A DNA stretch of 59,963 nt from Streptomyces solincola (GTDB lineage: Bacteria > Actinomycetota > Actinomycetes > Streptomycetales > Streptomycetaceae): the NCBI RefSeq assembly GCF_002982015.1, contig NZ_PVLV01000003.1:1-59963 (forward strand), given 5' to 3'. Below the pieces are notes generated by a model. The model was not told the origin of the DNA, did no database searches, and saw only the letters and a list, made by a program, of their open reading frames with translations. Shown here piece by piece: positions 43,730-58,187 of the stretch. The position numbers were made by a program, and so were the translations under genes. Numbering within the stretch: position 1 is the first letter of the stretch; each line of letters begins with the position of its first letter.

Positions 43730-44056
43730 TCAGGCTCCTTGAGCATGGGGCGAGGTCTCGTCGGCCGGGCTCGTCTCGGCGGAGGGCCCGCCCTTGCCGC
43801 CGCACAGTCGGTCGCGCAGCATTTCGTGCCACCGGGGGCGCTTACGTGGGGGTACGTGGTCGACGCCGCCCGGCGACCAGGGATTGCACCGCAGGATCCG
43901 CCAGGCGGTCAGGGCGGTGCCCTTGAGCGCGCCGTGGCGGTCGATCGCGGTGAAGCCGTAGTGCGAGCACGAGGGGTAGTACCGGCAAACCGGGCCCAGC
44001 AGTGGGCTGATCGTCCACTGGTACAGCTTGATCAGGGCCAGCAGCGGGTACTTCAT
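43730..44056 (-). CDS. yidD: Membrane protein insertion efficiency factor YidD
   Basis: 108 residues. [20 protein letters not shown] and [20 protein letters not shown] carry the conserved CRYxPSCSxY signature ([10 protein letters not shown]). [19 protein letters not shown] closes the family region; the rest is variable. Its ATG overlaps the rnpA stop (ATGA) and it ends 3 bp before yidC, so rnpA, yidD and yidC are one transcript. It assists insertion of membrane proteins. Confidence 0.94.
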   Translation of the reverse strand: MKYPLLALIKLYQWTISPLLGPVCRYYPSCSHYGFTAIDRHGALKGTALTAWRILRCNPWSPGGVDHVPPRKRPRWHEMLRDRLCGGKGGPSAETSPADETSPHAQGA

Positions 44057-44424
44057 CGCGCGCCCCCTCCCAGCAACCGCTGAAGTGCGGCATCCAGGTC
44101 TCGGGCCAGTTCTGCGTGGTCGGCGTCGCCCGCTCCGGGCAGCGCCCGTACTACCACCAGGCTACCGGGGGGCAGCGAGGCCAGCCGGTCCCGTATCAGG
44201 TGGCGCAGTCGGCGCTTGACGTGGTTGCGGACCACGGCGCCGCCGACGGCCTTGCTGACGACGAAACCCGCACGGGTCGGGGAAGCGTTCTCCCCCAACG
44301 CGTGCGGGTCCGTGGCACCGCTTCGTAGATGGACGACGAGGAGCGGGCGACCGGCCCGGCGTCCTCGGCGTACCGCGGTCGCGAAGTCCTCGCGCCGCCT
44401 CAGCCGATTCTCGGTAGGCAGCAC
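44053..44424 (-). CDS. rnpA: Ribonuclease P protein component
   Basis: 123 residues from GTG 44424 (upstream in-frame sequence has no homologous look). [20 protein letters not shown] begins the family, and the RNR motif is [19 protein letters not shown]. It assists the RNase P RNA in trimming tRNA 5' ends. Only 19 bp separate it from rpmH, and its stop overlaps yidD. Confidence 0.96.
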   Translation of the reverse strand: MLPTENRLRRREDFATAVRRGRRAGRPLLVVHLRSGATDPHALGENASPTRAGFVVSKAVGGAVVRNHVKRRLRHLIRDRLASLPPGSLVVVRALPGAGDADHAELARDLDAALQRLLGGGAR

Positions 44425-44443
44425 GTCATGACCTGCGCGCGGT

Positions 44444-44581
44444 TCAGGCGGACAGGCTCGCGCGACCCTTGCTCCGGCGGGACGCGAGGATCGCGCGGCC
44501 GGCGCGGGTACGCATGCGCAGACGGAAACCGTGGGTCTTGGCACGACGACGGTTGTTCGGCTGGAAGGTGCGCTTGCTCAC
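44444..44581 (-). CDS. rpmH: 50S ribosomal protein L34
   Basis: 45 residues from GTG 44581: [20 protein letters not shown], then [20 protein letters not shown] and SLSA. This is an unmistakable L34, very basic and of normal length. Stop TGA at 44444-44446. It is the first gene of the rpmH-rnpA-yidD-yidC-jag-rsmG series reading away from dnaA. Its promoter is in the 381-bp rpmH-dnaA space. Confidence 0.98.
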   Translation of the reverse strand: MSKRTFQPNNRRRAKTHGFRLRMRTRAGRAILASRRSKGRASLSA

Positions 44582-44962
44582 TCGGGGGCTCCAGAAGGGA
44601 ATCGTGGGTGGCGGGACATCGCCTGGCTGTCACCGTGCGCCCACGAGTAGCTCGCAATACGCCCGAGTGCACCGCTAACCGATCACCGTGATGATCTTTG
44701 CCCATCGGAGGCAGGCGGCAGCAGCCATCGACAACTCGACCTGGTTACGGTACGCGCGGCTACGCCATCCGGTCAAACCAGCTCCCTACCCGCATGCCGG
44801 GTCCGGGACGCCTCCGGGTCGCTATACACAGGCTGTGGACAACAACTTGAACGACGTGAGCCCGCCCGACTACCGTGGCTGAACTCGGATTCTTTTCCTG
44901 CCTGTCCTTCCGCCCCGTCCCGAGAACCACACATTCGTGGGACCTGTGAGAGAGCGTGCCCT
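44582..44962. promoter_or_regulatory. rpmH-dnaA intergenic region with DnaA box
   Basis: Carries the divergent rpmH and dnaA promoters. TTGTCCACA on the minus strand (44834-44842) is an ideal DnaA box, and CTATACACA at 44822-44830 is one base from TTATACACA. DnaA bound here could repress its own gene; such autoregulation is known in Streptomyces. No gene is present. Confidence 0.75.
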
Positions 44963-46846
44963 GTGGCTGACGTACCCGCTGATCTTGCCGCAGTGTGGCC
45001 GCGAGTGATCGACCAGCTCCTCGGCGGCGACGGCCAGCAGAGCATCGAGGCCAAGGACCGGCAGTGGATCGAGCGGTGTCAGCCGCTCGCCCTCGTCGCC
45101 GACACCGCGCTGCTCGCCGTCCCCAACGAATGGGGCAAGCGGGTGCTGGAGGGCCGGCTGGCCCCGCTCATCAGCGAGACGCTCAGCCGCGAGTGCGGCC
45201 GCACCATCCGGATCGCGATCACGGTGGACGACTCGGCGGGCGAGCCCACCGCCCCGGCCGGCGCGCCGCCGCACGGCCAGGCGCGGTACGACGAGCGCGG
45301 GCCGCAGGACGGCTACGGCGCCCCGGACTCGTACGACAAGCCGTACGACCGCCCGTATGACAAGCAGTACGACAAGCCGTACGAGGGTTACGACGGCGGG
45401 GGCTACGGACACCAGCCGCTGCCGGACGACGGGCTGCCCGCGGTCCGCCCGGCCTACCCCGATTACGAGCGGCAGCGCCCCGACCCGGGCGCCTGGCCGC
45501 GCACCCAGGAGGACCTGTCCTGGCAGCAGCAGCGGCTCGGCGGCTTCCCGGAGCGCGATCCGTACGCCGCGACCCGCCAGCCGCAGGCCCACCGCGACTA
45601 CCGCGGGCCGCAGGGCGGGGACTCCTCCTACGACCCGGGCCCCGGCGACCGCCGGGAGCAGCCTGGCGGCGGACCGGGGATGTCCGGCTCCGGCATGCCC
45701 GGCCCCGGGATGCCGGGTGCGGGGATGCCGGGAGCCGGCGGAAGCGGCAGCACCGCCGGCACGGGCGGCCCGGGCGGCACGGCGGGGGCGGGCGCCGGCC
45801 GCCCCGGCGAGCCGCACGCCCGGCTGAACCCCAAGTACCTCTTCGACACCTTCGTCATCGGCTCGTCCAACCGGTTCGCGCACGCGGCCGCCGTGGCGGT
45901 CGCCGAGGCGCCTGCCAAGGCGTACAACCCGCTCTTCGTGTACGGGGAGTCGGGGCTCGGCAAGACCCATCTGCTGCACGCCATCGGGCACTACGCGCGC
46001 AGCCTCTACCCGGGCACCCGGGTGCGGTACGTCAGCTCGGAGGAGTTCACCAACGAGTTCATCAACTCGATCCGCGACGGCAAGGGCGACACCTTCCGCA
46101 AGCGCTACCGGGATGTGGACATCCTGCTGGTGGACGACATCCAGTTCCTGGCCAGCAAGGAGTCGACCCAGGAGGAGTTCTTCCACACCTTCAACACCCT
46201 GCACAACGCCAACAAGCAGATCGTGCTCTCCTCGGACCGGCCGCCCAAGCAGCTCATGACGCTGGAGGACCGGCTGCGCAACCGCTTCGAGTGGGGCCTG
46301 ACCACGGACGTCCAGCCGCCCGAGCTGGAGACCCGGATCGCGATCCTGCGCAAGAAGGCGGTGCAGGAGCAGCTCAACGCCCCGCCGGAGGTACTGGAGT
46401 TCATCGCCTCGCGGATCTCCCGCAACATCCGGGAGCTGGAGGGGGCGCTGATCCGGGTGACGGCGTTCGCCAGCCTCAACCGGCAGCCGGTGGACCTGGG
46501 GCTCACCGAGGGCGTGCTGAAGGACCTCATCCCGGGCGGTGAGGACGCGGCACCCGAGATCACCGCGGGCGCGATCATGGCGGCGACGGCGGACTACTTC
46601 GGGCTCACCGTCGAGGACCTGTGCGGGTCCTCGCGCAGCCGGGTGCTGGTGACCGCCCGGCAGATCGCGATGTACCTGTGCCGGGAGCTGACCGACCTGT
46701 CGCTGCCGAAGATCGGCGCGCAGTTCGGCGGACGCGACCACACCACGGTGATGCACGCGGACCGCAAGATCCGCGCGCTGATGGCGGAGCGGCGCTCGAT
46801 CTACAACCAGGTCACCGAGCTGACCAACCGCATCAAGGCGGGCTGA
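44963..46846 (+). CDS. dnaA: Chromosomal replication initiator DnaA
   Basis: 627 residues from GTG 44963. Domain I is about 1-95; domain II is a very long disordered linker (95-285) with [24 protein letters not shown] repeats and a Gly/Met/Pro tract. The AAA+ domain III has Walker [10 protein letters not shown] (328-336) and Walker [14 protein letters not shown], with sensor 2 following. Domain IV holds the DNA-binding signature [12 protein letters not shown] (about 592-603). It binds the boxes at oriC, at its own promoter and near dnaB. The long domain II is typical of Streptomyces. Confidence 0.98.
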   Translation: MADVPADLAAVWPRVIDQLLGGDGQQSIEAKDRQWIERCQPLALVADTALLAVPNEWGKRVLEGRLAPLISETLSRECGRTIRIAITVDDSAGEPTAPAGAPPHGQARYDERGPQDGYGAPDSYDKPYDRPYDKQYDKPYEGYDGGGYGHQPLPDDGLPAVRPAYPDYERQRPDPGAWPRTQEDLSWQQQRLGGFPERDPYAATRQPQAHRDYRGPQGGDSSYDPGPGDRREQPGGGPGMSGSGMPGPGMPGAGMPGAGGSGSTAGTGGPGGTAGAGAGRPGEPHARLNPKYLFDTFVIGSSNRFAHAAAVAVAEAPAKAYNPLFVYGESGLGKTHLLHAIGHYARSLYPGTRVRYVSSEEFTNEFINSIRDGKGDTFRKRYRDVDILLVDDIQFLASKESTQEEFFHTFNTLHNANKQIVLSSDRPPKQLMTLEDRLRNRFEWGLTTDVQPPELETRIAILRKKAVQEQLNAPPEVLEFIASRISRNIRELEGALIRVTAFASLNRQPVDLGLTEGVLKDLIPGGEDAAPEITAGAIMAATADYFGLTVEDLCGSSRSRVLVTARQIAMYLCRELTDLSLPKIGAQFGGRDHTTVMHADRKIRALMAERRSIYNQVTELTNRIKAG

Positions 46847-46952
46847 GGCACCGCGGCACCGCGGGCCGGGCGGCCGTGGGAGGGCGGGCCCGCCGGGTCT
46901 GCGCCTCGCGGCCACGCCGCGCCTCGCCCGGCCGTGCCTGCGGCACGTTCCC

Positions 46953-46988
46953 GAAGAGGGCGTCTCCAAGAACGGAGGCGCCCTCTTC
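46953..46988 (+). terminator. Hairpin after dnaA
   Basis: GAAGAGGGCGTCTCC (46953-46967) pairs with GGAGGCGCCCTCTTC (46974-46988) with one G-T pair; 6-nt loop. Confidence 0.88.
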
Positions 46989-47836
46989 GGCGTACGCGGG
47001 CCGGGTCGGAAAGCCCGGAGCGGGCGCTCGCAGGCCGCTCGGCGGGGTCCACGGGGGAGACGACGGCTGCTCGGCGGCGGGGGCTGCTCGGAGCCGGCGG
47101 TCACTCGGCGGCGTCCTCCACAGCCTGTGGCGTTCGAATAGACGACCTGGTCACGGCGTCGTCCACAGAAAACCGGCCGATGGTCCGTCCACACCCTGGG
47201 GACTGCCGAGTTGTCCAGATCCTGTCCACAGAGGACCCTGGGGAGAGTGGATCACCGCACGTCAGCGGGGTGTGGATTTGTGGCTGACGGGATTCCACAG
47301 GCTGTGGACAACTTGGTTGCCCGCAGCACCGGCCGGAGGTTGTCCACCGGCGGCCCACAGGTTGGGGGCCGTGATCCACAGCTTCTCCACAGCCCTGTCC
47401 ACTGTTCGGCAACCTCTCCGGCCCGGTTACCGCTTCGAGTGAAAGCGGTCACACGAAGTTGCCGGGTTGCCCTGTGGGCAAGCGGGGTAAAACTGGGGAC
47501 GGAGCTGTGGGGAACTCGGGCCGGTCTGTGCATCGAGTGTGGACAAGTCCCCGGCATCCACAGAAGGGGCGAGTTGTCCACCGGTTCCGCCCACAGGGGC
47601 AGTGGATAAAAAATCGGTGTTGACCTGGGCAAACGAGGTTATCCACGGTTTCCACAGGCCCTACTACTACTGCCACTCATAGTTAGCTCGGAATCCGCTT
47701 CGAAGCAGGGCCTGTGCACAACTGGCCGCCGACCGCCGGATCGCGATTTGACCCCGAGCCGCACCGGCTGTCGGCGGCGTGCGTCAGACTGGTCCGGCAG
47801 TCGACGAGAGCCAGCAACAGCAGGAGGCGGTTTCCG
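46989..47836. other. oriC: Replication origin oriC
   Basis: The dnaA-dnaN interval. DnaA boxes fitting YYNTCCACA lie at 47114-47122, 47159-47167, 47185-47193, 47222-47230 and 47383-47391 (plus), and perfect TTGTCCACA at 47303-47311 and 47538-47546 (minus). One-mismatch boxes lie at 47340, 47395, 47473, 47574, 47601, 47639 and 47713. They fall in two groups around a box-poor gap (47404-47472). The AT-richest piece is GATAAAAAATC at 47605-47615. This matches known Streptomyces oriC organisation of many boxes and no strong AT-rich 13-mers. Confidence 0.95.
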
Positions 47837-48967
47837 GTGAAGATCCGGGTGGAGCGCGATGTACTCGCGGAGGCGGTGGCCTGGGTGGCCCGCAGCCTCC
47901 CGGCCCGTCCGCCGGCGCCCGTCCTCGCGGGCCTTCTGCTGAAGGCTGAGGACGGCGCCCTCAGCTTCTCGAGCTTCGACTACGAGGTGTCCGCACGGGT
48001 CTCGGTCGAGGCCGAGGTGGAGGAGGACGGCACGGTCCTCGTCTCCGGCCGCCTGCTCGCCGACATCTGCCGCGCCCTGCCCAACCGCCCGGTGGAGATC
48101 TCCACAGACGGTGTACGGGCGACCGTCGTCTGCGGCTCCTCCCGCTTCACCCTCCACACCCTGCCGGTGGAGGAGTACCCGACGCTGCCGGAGATGCCCA
48201 CCGCCACCGGCACCGTCCCCGGCGAGGTGTTCGCCTCCGCCGCCGCCCAGGTCGCCATCGCGGCCGGCCGGGACGACACCCTCCCGGTGCTCACCGGCGT
48301 GCGCATCGAGATCGAGGGCGAGACGGTCACCCTGGCCTCCACCGACCGCTACCGCTTCGCGGTCCGCGAGTTCCGCTGGAAGCCCGAGGCGCCCGACGTC
48401 TCCGCCGTCGCCCTGGTGCCCGCCAAGACGCTGCTGGACACCGCCAAGGCGCTCACCAGCGGCGACACCGTCACCCTGGCGCTGTCCGGCTCCGGCAAGG
48501 GCGAGGGCCTGATCGGCTTCGAGGGCGCGGGCCGCCGCACGACGACCCGGCTGCTGGAGGGCGACCTCCCGAAGTACCGCACCCTGTTCCCCACCGAGTT
48601 CAACTCGGTCGCGGTGATCGAGACCGCCCCCTTCGTGGAGGCCGTCAAGCGCGTCGCGCTGGTCGCCGAGCGGAACACCCCGGTGCGGCTCACCTTCGAG
48701 CAGGGCGTGCTCATCCTGGAGGCCGGCTCCAGCGACGACGCACAGGCTGTGGAAAGGGTCGACGCCCAGCTGGAGGGTGATGACATCTCGATCGCCTTCA
48801 ACCCGACCTTCCTGCTGGACGGCCTGAGCGCGATCGACTCCCCGGTCGCCCAGCTCTCCTTCACCACCTCCACCAAGCCGGCGCTGCTGGGCGGCAAGCC
48901 CGCGCTGGACGCCGAGGCGGACGAGACCTACAAGTACCTGATCATGCCGGTGCGGCTCAGCGGCTGA
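47837..48967 (+). CDS. dnaN: DNA polymerase III sliding clamp (beta)
   Basis: 376 residues from GTG 47837 with AGGAGG nine bases upstream; upstream in-frame sequence belongs to oriC. Three clamp domains are recognisable from VKIRVERDVLAEAVAWVARS, through TLPVLTGVRIEIEGETVTLA (domain 2) to the C-terminal YKYLIMPVRLSG, the end that closes the ring and binds polymerase. It tethers the replicative polymerase to DNA. Located immediately after oriC as in other actinobacteria. Confidence 0.97.
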   Translation: MKIRVERDVLAEAVAWVARSLPARPPAPVLAGLLLKAEDGALSFSSFDYEVSARVSVEAEVEEDGTVLVSGRLLADICRALPNRPVEISTDGVRATVVCGSSRFTLHTLPVEEYPTLPEMPTATGTVPGEVFASAAAQVAIAAGRDDTLPVLTGVRIEIEGETVTLASTDRYRFAVREFRWKPEAPDVSAVALVPAKTLLDTAKALTSGDTVTLALSGSGKGEGLIGFEGAGRRTTTRLLEGDLPKYRTLFPTEFNSVAVIETAPFVEAVKRVALVAERNTPVRLTFEQGVLILEAGSSDDAQAVERVDAQLEGDDISIAFNPTFLLDGLSAIDSPVAQLSFTTSTKPALLGGKPALDAEADETYKYLIMPVRLSG

Positions 48968-49148
48968 CGCCCGGTCGGCACGGCAGTGGAGAGCGCCGCG
49001 AGGCGCTGCGCCGGGCGGCTGACGGCCGTCCGATGAGCGGCTGACCCCACAGGTGTGCGCGGGGGTCCGGGCGTAGGCTCGGGCGCGGGTAGGAAGCCCC
49101 GGCTGCACCCCTGGCAACTCTCCGCACACAACGATTGAGGAATGTCTG

Positions 49149-50033
49149 ATGGAGCTCGGTCTCGTCGGTCTCGGCAAGATGGGCGGCAACATGCGCGAGC
49201 GCATCCGCCGCGCCGGCCACACCGTCATCGGGTACGACCGCAACCCGGACCTCGCCGACGTGAACAGCCTGGAGGAGCTGGTCGGCGCCCTCAAGGGCCC
49301 GCGGGTCGTGTGGGTCATGGTCCCGGCCGGCGCCGCGACCCAGGCCACCATCGACGAGCTCGCCTCGCTGCTCTCCCCCGGCGACGTCGTGGTGGACGGC
49401 GGCAACTCCCGCTGGACCGACGACGAGAAGCACGCCGTCGAGCTGGGCCTGAAGGACATCGGCTTCGTCGACTGCGGCGTCTCCGGCGGTGTCTGGGGCC
49501 TGGAGAACGGCTACGCGCTGATGTACGGCGGCACCGCGGAGAACGTCGCCAAGGTCCAGCCGGTCTTTGACGCGCTCAAGCCCGAGGGCGACTTCGGCGC
49601 GGTGCACGCCGGCAAGGTCGGCGCCGGCCACTTCGCCAAGATGGTCCACAACGGCATCGAGTACGCGATGATGCAGGCCTATGCCGAGGGCTGGGAGCTG
49701 CTGGAGAAGGTCGACTCGGTCACCGACGTGCGCGAGGTCTTCCGCTCCTGGCAGGAGGGCACGGTCATCCGCTCCTGGCTGCTCGACCTGGCCGTCAACG
49801 CGCTGGACGAGGACGAGCACCTGGAGCAGCTCCGCGGCTACGCCCAGGACTCCGGCGAGGGCCGGTGGACGGTCGAGGCCGCCATCGACAACGCGGTGCC
49901 GCTGCCGGCGATCACCGCCTCGCTGTTCGCGCGGTTCGCCTCCCGGCAGGACGACTCGCCGCAGATGAAGATGATCGCCGCGCTGCGCAACCAGTTCGGC
50001 GGGCACGCGGTGGAATCCGCGAAGCAGAAGTAG
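49149..50033 (+). CDS. gnd: 6-phosphogluconate dehydrogenase (decarboxylating), short form
   Basis: 294 residues from ATG 49149 (GAGGAA upstream). NAD(P)-binding GLVGLGKMGGNMRERIRRAG, the substrate motif CGVSGGVWGLENGYALMYGG and the catalytic AGHFAKMVHNGIEYAMMQAY are intact. The length is that of the short YqeC/GntZ-type enzymes, which in several bacteria prefer NAD. Makes ribulose 5-phosphate in the pentose phosphate pathway. It sits between dnaN and recF, a position typical of Streptomyces although unrelated to replication. Confidence 0.95.
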   Translation: MELGLVGLGKMGGNMRERIRRAGHTVIGYDRNPDLADVNSLEELVGALKGPRVVWVMVPAGAATQATIDELASLLSPGDVVVDGGNSRWTDDEKHAVELGLKDIGFVDCGVSGGVWGLENGYALMYGGTAENVAKVQPVFDALKPEGDFGAVHAGKVGAGHFAKMVHNGIEYAMMQAYAEGWELLEKVDSVTDVREVFRSWQEGTVIRSWLLDLAVNALDEDEHLEQLRGYAQDSGEGRWTVEAAIDNAVPLPAITASLFARFASRQDDSPQMKMIAALRNQFGGHAVESAKQK

Positions 50034-50129
50034 GCGCGCGCGGGCGTTACGCCGCCCGCGGGCGAAGCAGTCCACAGGCTGTGCACGGAGACGTGTACGG
50101 CCATGCCGGGGGAAGGTCGGCGCCACACC

Positions 50130-51248
50130 ATGCACGTCACGCATCTGTCGCTGGCCGACTTCCGCTCCTACGCCCGGGCCGAGGTGCCTCTCGGTCCGGG
50201 CGTCAGCGTCTTCACCGGCGCCAACGGGCAGGGCAAGACCAATCTGGTCGAGGCGGTCGGCTACCTCGCCACCCTCGGCAGCCACCGGGTGTCCTCGGAC
50301 GCCCCGCTGGTGCGCACCGGCGCCGAACGCGCGATCATCCGGGCCTCGGTCACCCAGGGCGAGCGCTCGCAGTTGGTCGAGCTGGAGTTGAACCCGGGCC
50401 GCGCCAACCGGGCCCGGATCAACCGCTCCTCGCAGGTGCGGCCCCGGGACGTGCTCGGCATCGTGCGTACGGTGCTGTTCGCCCCCGAGGACCTCGCCCT
50501 GGTCAAGGGCGACCCCGGTGAGCGCCGCCGGTTCCTGGACGAGCTGGTCACCGCCCGCTCCCCGCGGATGGCGGGGGTGCGCTCGGACTACGAGCGGGTG
50601 CTGCGGCAGCGCAACACCCTGCTGAAGTCCGCCGCCATGGCCCGTCGGCACGGCGGCCGCTCCATGGACCTGTCCACGCTGGACGTGTGGGACCAGCACC
50701 TGGCGAGGGCCGGCGCGGAGCTGCTGGCCCAGCGGCTGGACCTGGTGGCCACGCTCCAGCCGCTGGCGGTCAAGGCGTACGACCAGCTCGCCCCCGGCGG
50801 CGGCCCGGTTGCCCTGGAGTACCGGGGCGCCGCCACCGGCGTGCGGCCGCGCGAGGAGCTGTACGAGCTGCTGACGGCGGCGCTCGCGGAGGCCCGCAAG
50901 CAGGAGATCGAGCGCGGGGTGACCCTGGTCGGTCCGCACCGCGACGACCTGCAACTGAAGCTGGGCGAGCTGCCCGCCAAGGGGTACGCGAGTCACGGCG
51001 AGTCCTGGTCGTACGCGCTGGCGCTCCGCCTGGCCTCGTACGAGCTGCTGCGCACCGAGGGCAACGAGCCGGTGCTGGTCCTCGACGACGTCTTCGCCGA
51101 GCTGGACACCCGGCGCCGGGAGCGGCTGGCGGAACTGGTCGCACCGGGCGAGCAGGTGCTGGTCACCGCGGCCGTGGACGGCGACGTACCGGGGGTGCTG
51201 GCCGGGGTGCGCTACGACGTGGCGGACGGGGAGGTGGCGCGGCGGTGA
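50130..51248 (+). CDS. recF: DNA replication/repair protein RecF
   Basis: 372 residues from ATG 50130, where family homology begins ([20 protein letters not shown]). Walker A is GANGQGKTN (30-38), the ABC signature [20 protein letters not shown], and Walker [21 protein letters not shown]. An SMC-like ATPase that helps load RecA at gaps. An imperfect DnaA-like sequence (CAGTCCACA) lies 60 bp upstream. Its stop overlaps the start of the next gene (GTGA). Confidence 0.96.
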   Translation: MHVTHLSLADFRSYARAEVPLGPGVSVFTGANGQGKTNLVEAVGYLATLGSHRVSSDAPLVRTGAERAIIRASVTQGERSQLVELELNPGRANRARINRSSQVRPRDVLGIVRTVLFAPEDLALVKGDPGERRRFLDELVTARSPRMAGVRSDYERVLRQRNTLLKSAAMARRHGGRSMDLSTLDVWDQHLARAGAELLAQRLDLVATLQPLAVKAYDQLAPGGGPVALEYRGAATGVRPREELYELLTAALAEARKQEIERGVTLVGPHRDDLQLKLGELPAKGYASHGESWSYALALRLASYELLRTEGNEPVLVLDDVFAELDTRRRERLAELVAPGEQVLVTAAVDGDVPGVLAGVRYDVADGEVARR

Positions 51249-51910
51249 ACCGGACCCCTCCCCTGCCGGAGCCCTTCGGTCCCCTCGGCTCCCCCGGTCC
51301 CGCGGGCGCCCCTCCTGCCGGCCCTGCTCCTGCCGGTCCCGCGGGCGCCCCTCCTGCCGGCCCTGCTTCTGCCGGTTCCCCTCCCGCCGCCCCGCAGCCC
51401 GAGGCCTCCGGCGTGGACCTGGCCCGGGTCGCCCTGCGAGCCGCCAAGGAGCAGGCCCGGGCCCGCGGGCAGGCCGCCCGTGACCGGAAGCAGGCCCGCC
51501 GGGGTGGCGGGCTGCGGTCGGGCGCCCGGGCCGACGGCCGCGACCCGCTGCCGCTGGGCACGGCGATCAACCGGCTGATCACCGAGCGCGGCTGGGAGGC
51601 CCCCGCGGCGGTCGGCGGGGTGATGGGCCGCTGGCCCCAGATCGTCGGAGAGGACCTGGCCCGGCACTGCGTACCGCTGCGCTACGACGAGGAGCCGGAC
51701 CAGCGGGTGCTGACCGTGCAGTGCGACTCCACGGCGTGGGCCACCCAGCTCCGGCTGCTCGCCCCCAAGCTGGTGGCCCGGCTCAACGACGACCTGGGCC
51801 AGGGCACGGTCCGGATGATCAAGGTGCTGGGCCCCGGCGGCCCCCGCCGCGGCTACGGCGGCCCGCTGCGCGCGCCCGGCAGCACCGGACCGGGCGGCGA
51901 CTACGGCTGA
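51245..51910 (+). CDS. DUF721-family (DciA-like) protein
   Basis: 221 residues from GTG 51245, overlapping the recF stop. The N-terminal half is a Pro/Ala/Gly repeat plus a basic helix ([20 protein letters not shown]). The DUF721 domain begins at [20 protein letters not shown] and has [20 protein letters not shown] and [20 protein letters not shown], a KH-like fold. Related DciA proteins load the DnaB helicase in many bacteria lacking DnaC, so a similar role with dnaB of this window is plausible. Its tail is Gly-rich. Confidence 0.9.
   Translation: MNRTPPLPEPFGPLGSPGPAGAPPAGPAPAGPAGAPPAGPASAGSPPAAPQPEASGVDLARVALRAAKEQARARGQAARDRKQARRGGGLRSGARADGRDPLPLGTAINRLITERGWEAPAAVGGVMGRWPQIVGEDLARHCVPLRYDEEPDQRVLTVQCDSTAWATQLRLLAPKLVARLNDDLGQGTVRMIKVLGPGGPRRGYGGPLRAPGSTGPGGDYG
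51294..51371. repeat. 39-bp tandem duplication in the DUF721 gene
   Basis: Two 39-bp units (51294-51332 and 51333-51371) differ at only one position (CTCCTG against CTTCTG) and encode a 13-residue Pro/Ala/Gly unit; a partial third copy follows. A very recent duplication. Confidence 0.92.
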
Positions 51911-51944
51911 CTGGGCCAGGCGGCGAGCGGCTGCCTGGTCCGTC

Positions 51945-51980
51945 CTGTGGGCGATGTTTCACGTGAAACATCGCCCACAG
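51945..51980. promoter_or_regulatory. parS site (51955-51970) in a perfect 36-bp palindrome
   Basis: Perfect core with ten further symmetric base pairs on each side (CTGTGGGCGA/TCGCCCACAG). It lies between the DUF721 gene and gyrB and could also end the recF transcript. Confidence 0.95.
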
Positions 51981-54413
<2,433 letters not shown>

Positions 54414-54457
54414 GTCGGTCTCGGCTGAGTACCGCACGAAAGGACTGATCACCGGCC

Positions 54458-57214
<2,757 letters not shown>

Positions 57215-57217
57215 ATC

Positions 57218-57817
57218 GTGAGTGGAGCCAGGGGCGCCGGATCGGCCGCCACCGGAACGGACGGTGCCCGCGGCTCCGCCGCGGACTCCCAGGCGGGGAC
57301 GGGGACCGCGTACGACGACGGTCCCCTTCCGGCCGAGCGCCCCGCCGGCCGGGAGTCGGGCCAGCCGTTCCACCCGCCGCAGGCGTACGCCGCCGACGAC
57401 GGCAGCGCCGTGCGCCGGCCGCGCACCGGCGCCAAGACGACGCCGAGGACCCGCAAGGCCCGGCTGCGGGTCGCCAAGGCGGACCCGTGGTCGGTGATGA
57501 AGGTGAGCTTCCTGCTCTCCATCGCGCTCGGCGTCTGCACGGTGGTGGCGGCGGCGGTGCTGTGGATGGTCATGGACGCCATGGGCGTCTTCTCGACCGT
57601 CGGCGGCACCATCAGCGAGGCGACCGGCTCCACCGAGAGCACCGGCTTCGACCTCCAGGCGTTCCTGTCGCTGCCGCGGGTGCTGATCTTCACCTCGGTG
57701 ATCGCGGTCATCGACGTGGTGCTGGCCACCGCGCTGGCGACGCTCGGCGCCTTCATCTACAACCTGTCCGCCGGGTTCGTGGGTGGCGTGGAGCTGACCC
57801 TCGCCGAGGACGAGTGA
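57218..57817 (+). CDS. DUF3566-family membrane protein
   Basis: 199 residues from GTG 57218, four bases after the gyrA stop region, so it is cotranscribed with gyrBA. A disordered N terminus (1-80) is followed by the DUF3566 part: RLRVAKADPWSVMKVSFLLS, a first membrane helix (about 92-117), an outer loop and a second helix with VIDVVLATALATLGAFIYNL ending in SAGFVGGVELTLAEDE. This gene follows gyrA throughout actinobacteria (Rv0007 in mycobacteria). Its function is not established; interaction with division or gyrase is only suggested by position. Confidence 0.92.
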   Translation: MSGARGAGSAATGTDGARGSAADSQAGTGTAYDDGPLPAERPAGRESGQPFHPPQAYAADDGSAVRRPRTGAKTTPRTRKARLRVAKADPWSVMKVSFLLSIALGVCTVVAAAVLWMVMDAMGVFSTVGGTISEATGSTESTGFDLQAFLSLPRVLIFTSVIAVIDVVLATALATLGAFIYNLSAGFVGGVELTLAEDE

Positions 57818-57836
57818 CCCGGCGCTGACCGTACGG

Positions 57837-57867
57837 AGGGGGTGCGAGCGGACTGCCCGCACCCCTC
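57837..57867 (+). terminator. Hairpin closing the gyrBA operon
   Basis: GGGGTGCG (57839-57846) pairs with CGCACCCC (57858-57865); wobble pairs could extend it. Confidence 0.6.
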
Positions 57868-57954
57868 CCCGCACCTCGCTCCCGGCCGCCGACCTGCGAT
57901 TTGGGAACTCCCGGCTCGGTGCGCTAATCTTCAGAGGTCAGCGCGCAGCGCGGA

Positions 57955-58028
57955 GGGGCTATAGCTCAGTTGGTTAGAGCGCATCCCTGATAAGGATGAG
58001 GCCACAGGTTCAAATCCTGTTAGCCCCA
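57955..58028 (+). tRNA. tRNA-Ile (anticodon GAT)
   Basis: 74 nt with a complete cloverleaf: acceptor GGGGCTA/TAGCCCC, D-arm GCTCAGTTGGTTAGAGC, anticodon arm CATCC-CTGATAA-GGATG with GAT at 57989-57991, and T-arm ACAGGTTCAAATCCTGT. The 3' CCA is not encoded, so the cca product must add it. Confidence 0.98.
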
Positions 58029-58037
58029 CAGTGACGC

Positions 58038-58070
58038 AAGACCCCCAGCCGGTGGAAGGCTGGGGGTCTT
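58038..58070 (+). terminator. Hairpin after tRNA-Ile
   Basis: AAGACCCCCAGCC (58038-58050) pairs with GGCTGGGGGTCTT (58058-58070); 7-nt loop and a T-rich 3' side. Confidence 0.9.
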
Positions 58071-58111
58071 CGTCGTTCTTCCGGAGCGTCTCCCGGGGCG
58101 TCCCTTAGGTC

Positions 58112-58140
58112 ACTGATCGGTATCGGTCGGTGTGTATAGT
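58112..58140 (+). promoter_or_regulatory. Possible promoter of the DLW-39 gene
   Basis: TATAGT (58135-58140) is a good -10; ACTGAT (58112-58117) about 17 bp upstream is a weak -35. It lies about 48 bp before the GTG start. Confidence 0.45.
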
Positions 58141-58187
58141 CGGGCGGCAGAAGGGTCTTCTACGTCAAGGAAAGACGAGGTCGCGCG

